From: Chitinophagaceae bacterium
GTDB lineage: Bacteria; Bacteroidota; Bacteroidia; Chitinophagales; Chitinophagaceae
Direction of reading: 5' to 3'
Length of the DNA: 52,250 bases
Assembly (NCBI GenBank): GCA_016787085.1
Contig: JAEUVJ010000007.1
Span: 1-52,250, forward strand
The stretch's first letter is position 1, and each line of letters begins with the position of its first letter. Position numbers and translations under genes: made by a program. Below, piece by piece: positions 26,317 to 34,539 of the stretch. Below the pieces are notes generated by a model, which was not told the DNA's origin, did no database searches, and saw only the letters and a list, made by a program, of their open reading frames with translations.

Positions 26317-26901
26317 TTATCGTTTTAAATGGCGAATGATCATTTCCGAATATTGATCCAGCGATGGAAGCGGTTGCCTCTCCTGTTTTGCTTTTTCATC
26401 CCAACGTCTGAGTTTGATATGTAACTCAAACAACGGGTCCGCTTCAAAAGACATCGCCTCCTGCAGGTTCATCTTCCCTCCCTGGAATTCCAGCGTATTC
26501 CTACTTGCTTCCGACAATTGAGCATAATATTCAGGAAAATGATACGTAAGATACCTTTTTGCTTGCACATGGTTCTTCACGAGGCTGGCTATCGTTTCAG
26601 AAAAACCCTTGTTACGCAAAAAATCAGCGCCAAGTTTCTCGTGGTCCACCACCCCATAGCCATTCATTTGCTGCACCGGCATGATATGCTCGCAAAAATG
26701 ACCGATATCATGAAAAAAGGAAGCGAGTATCACCTCTTCATCGTACCCCTCTGCTTCGGCCAGTTGTGCGCACTGGCACATGTGTTCGATCTGAGAAACG
26801 GGTTCACCAATATAGTCCTCATCCCCAAACTGGTGATAAAGATTGATGATGAATTCAGCGGTTTCTTCCGGTGTTTGATACACTTTTGTCAGTGCTTCCA
26901 T
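26317..26901 (-). CDS. PhnZ-like HD-domain diiron oxygenase
   Basis: 194 residues, the length of PhnZ. All residues known from PhnZ appear at a constant offset of 6-7: Tyr 30 and Glu 33 (YIGE), His 40, His 64-Asp 65 and His 68 (FFHDIGH), His 87, His 111, Lys 115 and Asp 168 (RRWDEK). PhnZ oxidatively splits the C-P bond of 2-amino-1-hydroxyethylphosphonate to glycine and phosphate using a mixed-valence diiron site. Its usual partner PhnY, which makes the hydroxylated substrate, is not in the window, so the substrate may enter already hydroxylated or PhnY may be elsewhere. Gap to the neighbouring genes is 6 and 2 bases. Confidence 0.88.
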   Translation of the reverse strand: MEALTKVYQTPEETAEFIINLYHQFGDEDYIGEPVSQIEHMCQCAQLAEAEGYDEEVILASFFHDIGHFCEHIMPVQQMNGYGVVDHEKLGADFLRNKGFSETIASLVKNHVQAKRYLTYHFPEYYAQLSEASRNTLEFQGGKMNLQEAMSFEADPLFELHIKLRRWDEKAKQERQPLPSLDQYSEMIIRHLKR

Positions 26902-26907
26902 TGTTAT

Positions 26908-27993
26908 TTATTTACCCGATAAAGAAAGAGCAGGCAGAACAGGATGGGCTGGCTTAAATTCTTTTCCAAGTATAGCGGCAATGGTGGCAGCGATCTGGCC
27001 CTGGTAAGCCTGCGCTTTTTGCTTGCTTTCCCCCTCTGCTTTTACAGAAGGACCAATAGCGGCCATCCACATTTCGCCGGCCTCTGCGATCTTACTGCCA
27101 TGATGCCTCCAGTTACTGCCGGCAGCCAGTCCCCGGCCATGATCGGTAGTGATGATCAGTGTTGTCCTATCCTTATAGCCGGGAGTAGATTGAATATACT
27201 CCCATATCTGCCTGATCCACGCATCCGATTTTTGCGCAGCATCGAGATAATAATCATACATACCGGCATGGGCAAACTCATCGGTGTCGCCCAGACCAAA
27301 GAAGATCAGTCGTGGTTTGTGTGTCTTCATGTATTCAAATGCGATATGAAAGGTAGCCACATCCAGTCTTTCACCCCCATGAAAAAGATCAGGCGCCTCG
27401 TGTTGCAATTCATTAAAGACCTTTTGCTTTTCTGTCAATGCCCCGGTCAGATCACGAAAACCATCATTGACCAAAAGGCCCGAACGTTTTTCATTGAAAA
27501 TAGAAGCAAATACATCCCATGAGCCGAAAACGACTGCCTTTCCTTTGAATTCAGGGAACTTGCTCAGGTATTCAAATACGTTCTCATTCTTATTTGGGAT
27601 CTTATCATTTGAATTGACCGCAGTATCCGGGTAACCGGTAAATATTTCATTGTACCCCGGGTAAGAGAACCAGTATGGATTGGCATTATTGAAATAGTTG
27701 CCGTAGTTCCTGTTGCCGAGTAACACGCCTTTATCAGCGATCTCTGACCAGAAGAACGGCATCAGTTTTTTTCTTCTCTCTAAAGCAGTGGAGGACCAGA
27801 AATGTTTCTGGACATATTTATAACTATATTTTGCCGTGGTGTCGTAAGTAAGCAAACTATCGGCCCCACCAAAAATCTCCTGCCAGCGCAGGCCGTCCAT
27901 GGTGACCACTACAATATTTTCAGATTTTGCCTGTGAAAAGGAAAAAAAGAAACTACAGGAAAATAGCACGGAAAGAAAAAATCGTTGGAGCAT
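26908..27993 (-). CDS. Exported alkaline-phosphatase-superfamily enzyme, paralogue of 22102-23208
   Basis: 361 residues with a signal peptide (FFLSVLFSCSFFFSFSQA). The catalytic blocks match the plus-strand paralogue: VTMDGLRWQEIFGGAD, FSYPGYNEIFTG with Ser as probable nucleophile, LGDTDEFAHAG, ITTDHGRG and RHHGSK. Overall similarity is high along the full length. It probably releases phosphate, or a phosphonate head group, from an ester outside the inner membrane. Tight spacing on both sides (2 and 6 bases) puts it in the same operon as the PhnZ-like and PhnX-like genes, which ties this esterase family to phosphonate use. Confidence 0.87.
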   Translation of the reverse strand: MLQRFFLSVLFSCSFFFSFSQAKSENIVVVTMDGLRWQEIFGGADSLLTYDTTAKYSYKYVQKHFWSSTALERRKKLMPFFWSEIADKGVLLGNRNYGNYFNNANPYWFSYPGYNEIFTGYPDTAVNSNDKIPNKNENVFEYLSKFPEFKGKAVVFGSWDVFASIFNEKRSGLLVNDGFRDLTGALTEKQKVFNELQHEAPDLFHGGERLDVATFHIAFEYMKTHKPRLIFFGLGDTDEFAHAGMYDYYLDAAQKSDAWIRQIWEYIQSTPGYKDRTTLIITTDHGRGLAAGSNWRHHGSKIAEAGEMWMAAIGPSVKAEGESKQKAQAYQGQIAATIAAILGKEFKPAHPVLPALSLSGK

Positions 27994-27995
27994 GT

Positions 27996-29321
27996 TTATT
28001 GGTTTTGAAAATGAAGATTCTTATTTGCTTTTGAGGTATAGGGGCCGAATACCGCCTTCACAGGAATATCGGGCCGGCTGTCATCGAGAATGATCACATA
28101 ATATTTTTTACCTCCATCCCTAACTCTTACTACGATATGACCCTGCTGACTTTTATATGCCCGGTCAATCAAAGAACCGATCACCAGTTTATTTGCTTCC
28201 AGCGTATTGGTGGCAAACAGGTCTCTTTGCCCACTGTAAATATGCTGGTTGACGGTACGCAGCAGCACTTCATGTCCCGGGTGGTCTGACGACCAGGTCT
28301 GCCCGATCCATACAGTTGGCCGCAGTGTCTTTACCATGTATTCGTTTACCGCATCCCGGTTACCATGATGATCCATCGTGGCTATATCCACTTCGCCTAT
28401 TGCCTTTGCAATGGAGGTCTCTACATCACGCAAAGGATCATCACCGGGAAAAACATTGCCCGGATTATCGCCTCCGGTATAATAAGTGAATGGTCCATAA
28501 TTGATCGTCAACGCAAGACTCAGGCTGTTCTCATCCGGCCATGTTCTGCTGTTGGCAGTATCAATCACAGGGAAATGTGGAACGGTGGTTGAATCTTTTC
28601 CCGTCCATATCCATTGATTGGCTTTTACATTCTGCACAAAGAATGAAGGGAATGCTTCAGGGTCTTTTAAGAGTCCGATCTGCCTGCGGCTGCCTGCTTT
28701 CAGCATTGCCATCTTCATTCCCTGTTGTTGTTTTTCATGTATAAAGGCGAAATAGTTCTGCATCGTTTTGCGAAATTCAATTTCACCGCCTCCGTATTTC
28801 CCGGAAAGCCGTTTCATATCATACGGATAATTATAATCCGGGTAGCCGCGATCTATCAGCATTCTTACCGGTAGCTGATCTGTTACTCCTGTTATACCTG
28901 TCAGTAAAAATTTTCCCGATGAGGATAATGGTGCCTGCGGGTACCATGCCCCGAAATGATCGTCGTGAAAATGCGTGATCAGTCCGTAGTCAATAATTTT
29001 ATTATTGACAGAAGGCGCTACCTGTTTTATATAATTCACTATCCATTCGAATGGCTTTTTTGACGAATCGGGTGTAATGGGCGCATTTCTTTTAGTAAAC
29101 GTCCTTGCATCCAGTGGCGACAACTCCCCGGCATCAAGCAGCATCGTGGTACCATCCGGGAAAACAAAATATGCGGCACTCCCCCTTCCCGTATTGATAT
29201 GATGAAGATCCAGGTAGCCCTTCTGCCACGCAGGTAATGGCTCACCAACGATGATCGTTTGCACCATTACATATTTATAGATCAGGATACCTGCAAAGAA
29301 GAAACTCATTACTCTTTTCAT
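27996..29321 (-). CDS. Secreted metallo-beta-lactamase-fold hydrolase
   Basis: 441 residues from ATG 29321, which places a hydrophobic export signal (MSFFFAGILIYKYVMVQ) at the N-terminus; the longer frame adds 23 residues before it. The metal site THFHDDHFGAW (HxHxDH, about 117-127), YYTGGD and MDHHGN identify the metallo-beta-lactamase fold, in the branch near the soluble domain of ComEC. Related folds include PhnP, a phosphodiesterase of the C-P lyase pathway, but that similarity is only at fold level. In this operon a phosphodiester or nuclease activity outside the cell is plausible. Gap to the next gene 2 bases; 109 bases and a hairpin separate it from susD. Confidence 0.78.
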   Translation of the reverse strand: MKRVMSFFFAGILIYKYVMVQTIIVGEPLPAWQKGYLDLHHINTGRGSAAYFVFPDGTTMLLDAGELSPLDARTFTKRNAPITPDSSKKPFEWIVNYIKQVAPSVNNKIIDYGLITHFHDDHFGAWYPQAPLSSSGKFLLTGITGVTDQLPVRMLIDRGYPDYNYPYDMKRLSGKYGGGEIEFRKTMQNYFAFIHEKQQQGMKMAMLKAGSRRQIGLLKDPEAFPSFFVQNVKANQWIWTGKDSTTVPHFPVIDTANSRTWPDENSLSLALTINYGPFTYYTGGDNPGNVFPGDDPLRDVETSIAKAIGEVDIATMDHHGNRDAVNEYMVKTLRPTVWIGQTWSSDHPGHEVLLRTVNQHIYSGQRDLFATNTLEANKLVIGSLIDRAYKSQQGHIVVRVRDGGKKYYVIILDDSRPDIPVKAVFGPYTSKANKNLHFQNQ

Positions 29322-29357
29322 ATTGATACCAGCTGTGTGATACAGAATTAAAAAGAA

Positions 29358-29379
29358 GCGGGACTTAGAAAGGCCCCGC
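29358..29379 (-). terminator. Hairpin between susD and downstream genes, possible attenuator
   Basis: On the minus strand GCGGGGC and GTCCCGC (within 29356-29379) form a 7-bp stem with one G-U pair and an eight-base loop, followed by TTCTTTTTAA. It lies 52 bases after the susD stop. No exact promoter element is visible between it and the next start, so partial read-through is likely; it would keep SusCD in excess over the enzymes. Confidence 0.55.
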
Positions 29380-29430
29380 CTTGAGTGCACTAACTGCTTA
29401 CATGAGAAAAACTGCCAAAGGGAAATGTAA

Positions 29431-30957
29431 TTACTGCAGCAACCACATTTTGGTGTTCAGGTCATCGGTATTACCCTGCCGTTGTACGGCTGCCTTCCTG
29501 TTCTCGCCATTGAGTGATTGCTCTGATAAAGGATAGATATAGCGTACGGGTACTTTATTGTTATTGAGATTGGCGGGGCCAGGGATTACTGCCGGCATAT
29601 TCGTTCTTCTCCAGTCAAACCACGCTTCGAGGCCATTAAAATAAAGTGAGATCCATTTCTGCAATGCGATCTTTGCCAGTTTCTCATCATCAGTACCGGA
29701 ATACACAACCCCGGTCTGCGTGAGATAATTAGCCGGCATGGTAACATCAAGATTGTAAGCAGAAGGAACTACCGATTGCCAGTAGCTGAAATTGGCAGTG
29801 ATACCATTGTTGTAATATGTAGCTGCATCGCTGCCGGTGATCAATCCTTTTTGTCTTGCTTCTGCCAGGATAAATTGTAACTCAGCATAAGTCATCAGCA
29901 ATGCTCTTGGGGCAGCAGGATCAGGGGGAGCCTGGCTGGCATCATTACAAACAAGGCAGGCGAATGTATATCCTACTCTTGATACATTCTGCACACCACC
30001 ATTATATGCCAATGCATCCACATCGTTCAACCCATTGGGTACCCCTTGTATAACAGGGTTACCGGACGTTACAGATGCCTGTGTTGGTCTTCCAAAAATC
30101 TTTATTCTTGGATCACCTAATGCAGTCAGGCGGTCGGTCAGCGTTTTACTTACCCTGAATTCATCAAATGAACCCACACGGGTACCATACAATGGCCATT
30201 GGTTAGGCGCAGCAGAAAAATATTTCAGCTCTGCATTATCTGCATTACCGGTAAAGATGGGATTTGCCGTTGGATCATTCAGGATCGCCTGCATATCTGC
30301 GCTCACATTTTTCTTTTTAGAAATGCGCATCAGGTAACGGAGACGAAGCGAGTTGGCCAGTTTTCTCCATTTGAGAATGGCAGAAGCACCACCACCATAC
30401 AGAATATCACCGCTTAATGCAGTCCCGGCAGTAGCCAGCACTTCATTCGCTTTCTTCAGATCAGCAAGTATTCCGGCGTAAATATCTTCCTGCTTATCAT
30501 AAACAGGCTGGTAGATACCTTCTGTCTTTGCTTTCCCGGCTTCTGAATAAGGCACATCACCATAAGCATCTGTAACGAGTGAGAACATCCATGATTTCAG
30601 TACCAGGCTCACCCCGTAATATGGGCTGCTGGTATTTTCCCCAACAGAAGTAAAGATGTTCTGCAAGTTGCGGTAATTGCTGTACACCGTACTCCAGATA
30701 CCATTTTGTTCATTCCATCCATAACGGTCTTCGTTCACGAACTGGATCTTGGCATGATGCTGCACTATGATATTGCCAATACCCCACGCTTCGCTTACCT
30801 GCTGGTTCATCGTATTACGGATAACGCCGCTAAGCAAAAGATCGGGAGTTACACTGGTCGGATTATTTTTATTGGTATTGGTATCGGAGAAGTCTTTGGT
30901 ACAACCGGCAATCAGCCCGGCTGACAATATCACGATACCTGTCTTGAAAAGTTTCAT
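29431..30957 (-). CDS. SusD-like outer membrane lipoprotein
   Basis: 508 residues from ATG 30957, giving the lipoprotein signal MKLFKTGIVILSAGLIAGC (Cys 19). Following text CTKDFSDTNTNKNNPTSVTP and the helical repeats NYRNLQNIFTS, YAELQFILAEARQKG and IALQKWISLYFNGLEAWFDW place it in the SusD-like_2 / RagB group. SusD proteins cap the SusC channel and bind the ligand at the cell surface. This subgroup is not restricted to polysaccharides. No glycoside hydrolase or polysaccharide lyase is encoded nearby; the genes that follow point to an organophosphorus ligand. 25 bases follow the susC stop. Confidence 0.9.
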   Translation of the reverse strand: MKLFKTGIVILSAGLIAGCTKDFSDTNTNKNNPTSVTPDLLLSGVIRNTMNQQVSEAWGIGNIIVQHHAKIQFVNEDRYGWNEQNGIWSTVYSNYRNLQNIFTSVGENTSSPYYGVSLVLKSWMFSLVTDAYGDVPYSEAGKAKTEGIYQPVYDKQEDIYAGILADLKKANEVLATAGTALSGDILYGGGASAILKWRKLANSLRLRYLMRISKKKNVSADMQAILNDPTANPIFTGNADNAELKYFSAAPNQWPLYGTRVGSFDEFRVSKTLTDRLTALGDPRIKIFGRPTQASVTSGNPVIQGVPNGLNDVDALAYNGGVQNVSRVGYTFACLVCNDASQAPPDPAAPRALLMTYAELQFILAEARQKGLITGSDAATYYNNGITANFSYWQSVVPSAYNLDVTMPANYLTQTGVVYSGTDDEKLAKIALQKWISLYFNGLEAWFDWRRTNMPAVIPGPANLNNNKVPVRYIYPLSEQSLNGENRKAAVQRQGNTDDLNTKMWLLQ

Positions 30958-30982
30958 GTTGAATATTTTACTGGTGTAAGTA

Positions 30983-33900
30983 TTAGAGTTTGAAACTAAG
31001 GTTAACGCCATAGCTGCGTGTACTGGGCAGGCTCATGTATTCAATACCCGGGAGAGCTGTGCCACCTGTGTAGGACATCGTTTCGGGGTCAATATGCGGA
31101 ACTTTATCCCACAGGAAAAGATTACGGCCCACCAATGAAATGGTGGCGCCACGGAAAGGCAGTTTTCCAAACACCTTGTCAGGTATGGTATAACCGATCT
31201 GTACTTCACGCAGCTTGACAAATGATGCATCATACATCACTCCTTCTGCAATGCTACGGCCACCTGTCCATGCAGTATGCCATTCGCGGGCTGTTACTTT
31301 TGTAGTGTTCGGAGAAATAGTTCCGCTGTTGCCATTGGAGAATACAACACCCTGGCCTATCACGCCATTACCCGGTTTGGCCAGGTCATATCCGTCTGCA
31401 CGGCCTTCCAGCGTTTCAGTGATAATACCGCCTTCACGGCCTACGGTTTGTGTCTCTGAATACAATTGTCCGCCCTGCCTGATATCAAACAGGAAGTTGA
31501 GACGGATTCCTTTATAGTTAAGACTGTTGCCGATACCCATCAGCCAGTCAGGATTGTAATTACCTAACTTGATGCGGTTAGTGGTGGCAATAGGTCTTCC
31601 GTTAGCGCCAAACACCATTTGACCTGTGTATTGACCAGAAGCATCATAATACGGCGCATTGGGGTTACTGCTTTGCACACGGGCAAAACCAATTCCATAC
31701 AGGTCGCCCATTCTTTCTCCTACCCTTGCTTCCACGCTTACACGGCGGCTGGCCATTACATAATTGCTCAACCCGTCGCTCAGTTCAAGCACTTTGCTCC
31801 TGTTGGCAGAAAAGTTGATATACGCATCCCATGTCAGTTTTTCTGTTCTGACGGGCGAACCTGTCAGCATCACTTCAACGCCATTGTTCTTTATCTCCCC
31901 CGCATTGATCTTGCGGGTGTCATATCCACTGGTCCCTGAAAGAGGAATATTCAATATCTGGTTCTTGGTCCTGCTGTTGTAATAGGTCACATCCAGCCCG
32001 ATCCTGTTCATAAAAAATTTAACATCCATCCCAACTTCATAAGCAGAACTGATCTCTGGTTTCAGGTTCAGATTGGCCAGGCTGTTTGTCTCACTGTATA
32101 TCTGTGCAGAACCAAAGGGTTCGCTACGGTTAAAGGTCTGCGTAAAAGCAAAAGGATCTGTGTCATTTCCTACCTGCGCCAGGCTTCCTCTTAATTTAAG
32201 GAAACTGATAGCTGTGGGTAATTTCACCATATCGCTCACAATAGCGCTGAGTGCAACAGACGAATAGAAATAACAATTCACTTCGTTACCAAATGGCTTT
32301 AACGCTTCAGGTAATGTTAATGCACTGCTCCAGTCATTACGTCCGGTAAAATCAAGGAATATCCTGTTCTTATAAGACACACCTGCGGAACCATATAGGC
32401 TATTAATGTTTTTGGCAACATTACTTTGTTCCGCCACCAATGCGATACGTGAGTTATTCAGGCTATAAATGCCCGGAATATTCAGCTGGCCTGCTACATC
32501 CTCTTTCCATCTCGAGGTCTGGCGCATCTGGTTGCCACCAAGTGTGGCTGTCACACCAAAATCAGGGTTGATGTTCTTATTGAATGCAAACAGGAAATCA
32601 GAGTTACGTTCTTCATTTACGATCTGTGTTTCCCTGTACTGGCCAAAGGGGAAACGCTGGGTGCTGAATCCGCGACGGTATTCACGGCGCTCATTGCTCC
32701 AATCGGTGGCGGTACGCAATTGGAGGCTGAGCCAGTTGGTGAATTCATATTTCAATATAACATTACCGATGATCCGGTCGTAATACTGACCATTGGTATT
32801 CTCGTATAACGTCAGGTAAGGATTGTCGTGGTAGTTATAGTTCCAGCTATATTGCTTTTGATTCTCCAAACCGGGCTGCCACAGGCGTTTCATATCACTC
32901 ACTTTTACAGAAGCAGGCAGCCAGCAGTTAAACAGGTACATGATGCTTTCTGTACCATAACTAATAGACGGACGATTATCGCTTTCACTTTTGATGTAGC
33001 TGACAAACGATCTTACTGATAATTTATTAGTAAGATTATAGCCTCCGGAAAGTGAAAACGTGTTGCGGGTAAGGTCAGTATTCGGTACAATACCCTTCTG
33101 ATCGAGATTGGTATAGCTCAAACGGAAATCGCCATCTTTATTACCACCCACCAATGCTACATTATTGGTCAATGTATGACCGGTCTCGAGAAAATTTTTC
33201 AGATTATCAACATCAGCAACCCATGGGGTAGCTGTGATAACACTGCCCGCCGGTGCATTCAGATCACCGCCGGTAAAAGGTATCGCCTGCCCGTTCAGTG
33301 TACGTGGAGAATTGTATTGGGGAAAGCTTTGGCCATTGAATGCAGGCCCCCATCCTTCATCAGTACCATCGCGCATTCCACCACCCGCTCCATTTACAAA
33401 TGCAAAGGCATCTCCGATTCCCTGTCCGTATTTTGTCTGATACTCCGGGAGTTTCAGCGCCGACTCAAATGTGATATTACTGTTCACCTCCACTCCGATT
33501 CCTCTTGATTTTTTTCCGCTCTTTGTTTTGATTAATATAACGCCGTTTGCAGCCCTGGACCCATATAGCGCAGCTGCCGCCGGACCTTTCAGCACACTCA
33601 TGCTCTCAATGTCGTCAGAATTCACAAAACCTGCACCGTTGCCAAAATCCACTTCAAGATTATTTCGGCCGGATGCACCGCTAATAGAATTGCTGATCGG
33701 CACACCATCTATTACATACAAAGGCTGATTCTTATTCAGGTCAACAGAACGTTCGCCGCGGATAGACACCCTGGCAGAACCGCCGATACCGGAAGGGCTG
33801 CTGACAACTGTAACACCAGCTACCTTACCAGCTAATTGATTGACTACATTGGTTTCTCTTGCTGTGGTCAGTTCCTCTCCTTTCACTTCCTGGAGAGAAT

Positions 33901-34264
33901 ACCCCAGTCTCTTTTTTTCTTTCCTGATACCAAGAGCGGTTACCACTACTTCACCCAGGTCCTTGGTCACTGCTTTTAAACGAACAGAAGAGGCAACAGA
34001 AGCGTTTACCTCTGTTTCTGTAAAACCGATACTGCTGATCACCAGTATATCGGTATTATCAGCATCAATCGAAAACACACCTTCAGCATTGCTGATGGCT
34101 GTTTTGCCATTGCCTTTTACACTGATGGTAGCACCGGCAACCGGCTGGTTCGTTTCGGTCAGCACTTTTCCTGTAATGGTCCGCTGCGCCATTGCGATGA
34201 ATGACACCATCAGCAGGGAAAAAGTAAATAAGGTTTTAGTAAAGCGGGAAATAAAATGCAGCAT
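30983..34264 (-). CDS. SusC-like TonB-dependent outer membrane transporter
   Basis: 1093 residues from ATG 34264. Signal peptide (LFTFSLLMVSFIAMAQ), carboxypeptidase-regulatory-like domain (RTITGKVLTETNQPVAGATI), TonB box region (LGEVVVTALGI), plug with VSIRGERS and AALYGSRAANGVILIKTKSG, then the large barrel, with the last strand ending YGVNLSFKL. Full SusC length. It imports the SusD-bound ligand through the outer membrane using TonB energy. It heads the operon that runs into phosphonate genes. The upstream region to the divergent phosphoesterase gene (275 bases) carries periodic repeats that may be regulator sites. Confidence 0.93.
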   Translation of the reverse strand: MLHFISRFTKTLFTFSLLMVSFIAMAQRTITGKVLTETNQPVAGATISVKGNGKTAISNAEGVFSIDADNTDILVISSIGFTETEVNASVASSVRLKAVTKDLGEVVVTALGIRKEKKRLGYSLQEVKGEELTTARETNVVNQLAGKVAGVTVVSSPSGIGGSARVSIRGERSVDLNKNQPLYVIDGVPISNSISGASGRNNLEVDFGNGAGFVNSDDIESMSVLKGPAAAALYGSRAANGVILIKTKSGKKSRGIGVEVNSNITFESALKLPEYQTKYGQGIGDAFAFVNGAGGGMRDGTDEGWGPAFNGQSFPQYNSPRTLNGQAIPFTGGDLNAPAGSVITATPWVADVDNLKNFLETGHTLTNNVALVGGNKDGDFRLSYTNLDQKGIVPNTDLTRNTFSLSGGYNLTNKLSVRSFVSYIKSESDNRPSISYGTESIMYLFNCWLPASVKVSDMKRLWQPGLENQKQYSWNYNYHDNPYLTLYENTNGQYYDRIIGNVILKYEFTNWLSLQLRTATDWSNERREYRRGFSTQRFPFGQYRETQIVNEERNSDFLFAFNKNINPDFGVTATLGGNQMRQTSRWKEDVAGQLNIPGIYSLNNSRIALVAEQSNVAKNINSLYGSAGVSYKNRIFLDFTGRNDWSSALTLPEALKPFGNEVNCYFYSSVALSAIVSDMVKLPTAISFLKLRGSLAQVGNDTDPFAFTQTFNRSEPFGSAQIYSETNSLANLNLKPEISSAYEVGMDVKFFMNRIGLDVTYYNSRTKNQILNIPLSGTSGYDTRKINAGEIKNNGVEVMLTGSPVRTEKLTWDAYINFSANRSKVLELSDGLSNYVMASRRVSVEARVGERMGDLYGIGFARVQSSNPNAPYYDASGQYTGQMVFGANGRPIATTNRIKLGNYNPDWLMGIGNSLNYKGIRLNFLFDIRQGGQLYSETQTVGREGGIITETLEGRADGYDLAKPGNGVIGQGVVFSNGNSGTISPNTTKVTAREWHTAWTGGRSIAEGVMYDASFVKLREVQIGYTIPDKVFGKLPFRGATISLVGRNLFLWDKVPHIDPETMSYTGGTALPGIEYMSLPSTRSYGVNLSFKL

Positions 34265-34344
34265 AAGCGGGCAATTAGTTTTAGATATTGTTAATGATTG
34301 CCCGGCGAAAGTCATACTGCAATATGAACAGAGTCTTATGACGA

Positions 34345-34383
34345 CATGAAGAAAACATTAAGCAAAAATGACGGAATCATTGC
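34345..34383 (-). promoter_or_regulatory. Candidate Pho-box-like array facing susC
   Basis: Read on the minus strand, GCAATG (34383-34378), GTCATT (34372-34367), TTAATG (34361-34356) and TTCATG (34350-34345) follow with an exact 11-base period. GTCATT is identical to, and TTAATG one base from, units of the array at 22030-22069. No exact -7 element is seen between here and susC, so promoter position is open. The match is looser than at 22030 and chance cannot be excluded. Confidence 0.35.
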
Positions 34384-34412
34384 CCGAATACATGTTTGTT
34401 CCTTCATGATAT

Positions 34413-34430
34413 GTTTACATTGTGTTCACA
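34413..34430. repeat. Two direct 7-mers with 11-base period
   Basis: GTTTACA (34413-34419) and GTTCACA (34424-34430) are direct repeats 11 bases apart, lying between the susC-facing and the phosphoesterase-facing arrays. They could be a further PhoB-type half-site pair. Confidence 0.35.
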
Positions 34431-34470
34431 GTTCTTTAATGCCATTCTAAAAAATATAGCTCGTCAATTA

Positions 34471-34526
34471 TTCACAGACTCATCACGCTGTATTAACAGT
34501 TTGGTCACATTCGTTTTTCATCTTTG
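34471..34526 (+). promoter_or_regulatory. Pho-box-like array and promoter of the phosphoesterase-glycosyltransferase operon
   Basis: TTCACAG (34471), ATCACGC (34482), TTAACAG (34493) and GTCACAT (34504) recur every 11 bases. A -7-like CATCTTTG (34519-34526, one mismatch) begins 15 bases after the start of the last unit. In the array at 22030-22086 the last GTCA unit also begins 15 bases before its -7 element. A TTTG at 34500-34503 would give a 15-base spacer, shorter than normal. The start codon follows at 34540. Confidence 0.45.
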
Positions 34527-34539
34527 TAAAACCCTTCGA

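Noticed and set aside
27996..29321. PhnP of the C-P lyase pathway
   Set aside because: Only the metallo-beta-lactamase fold is shared. The protein is exported and longer, and no phnG-N genes exist in the window.
29431..34264. Ordinary polysaccharide utilisation locus
   Set aside because: SusC/SusD are present but no glycoside hydrolase, polysaccharide lyase, esterase, sulfatase or hybrid/ECF regulator is; the downstream enzymes act on phosphorus compounds.
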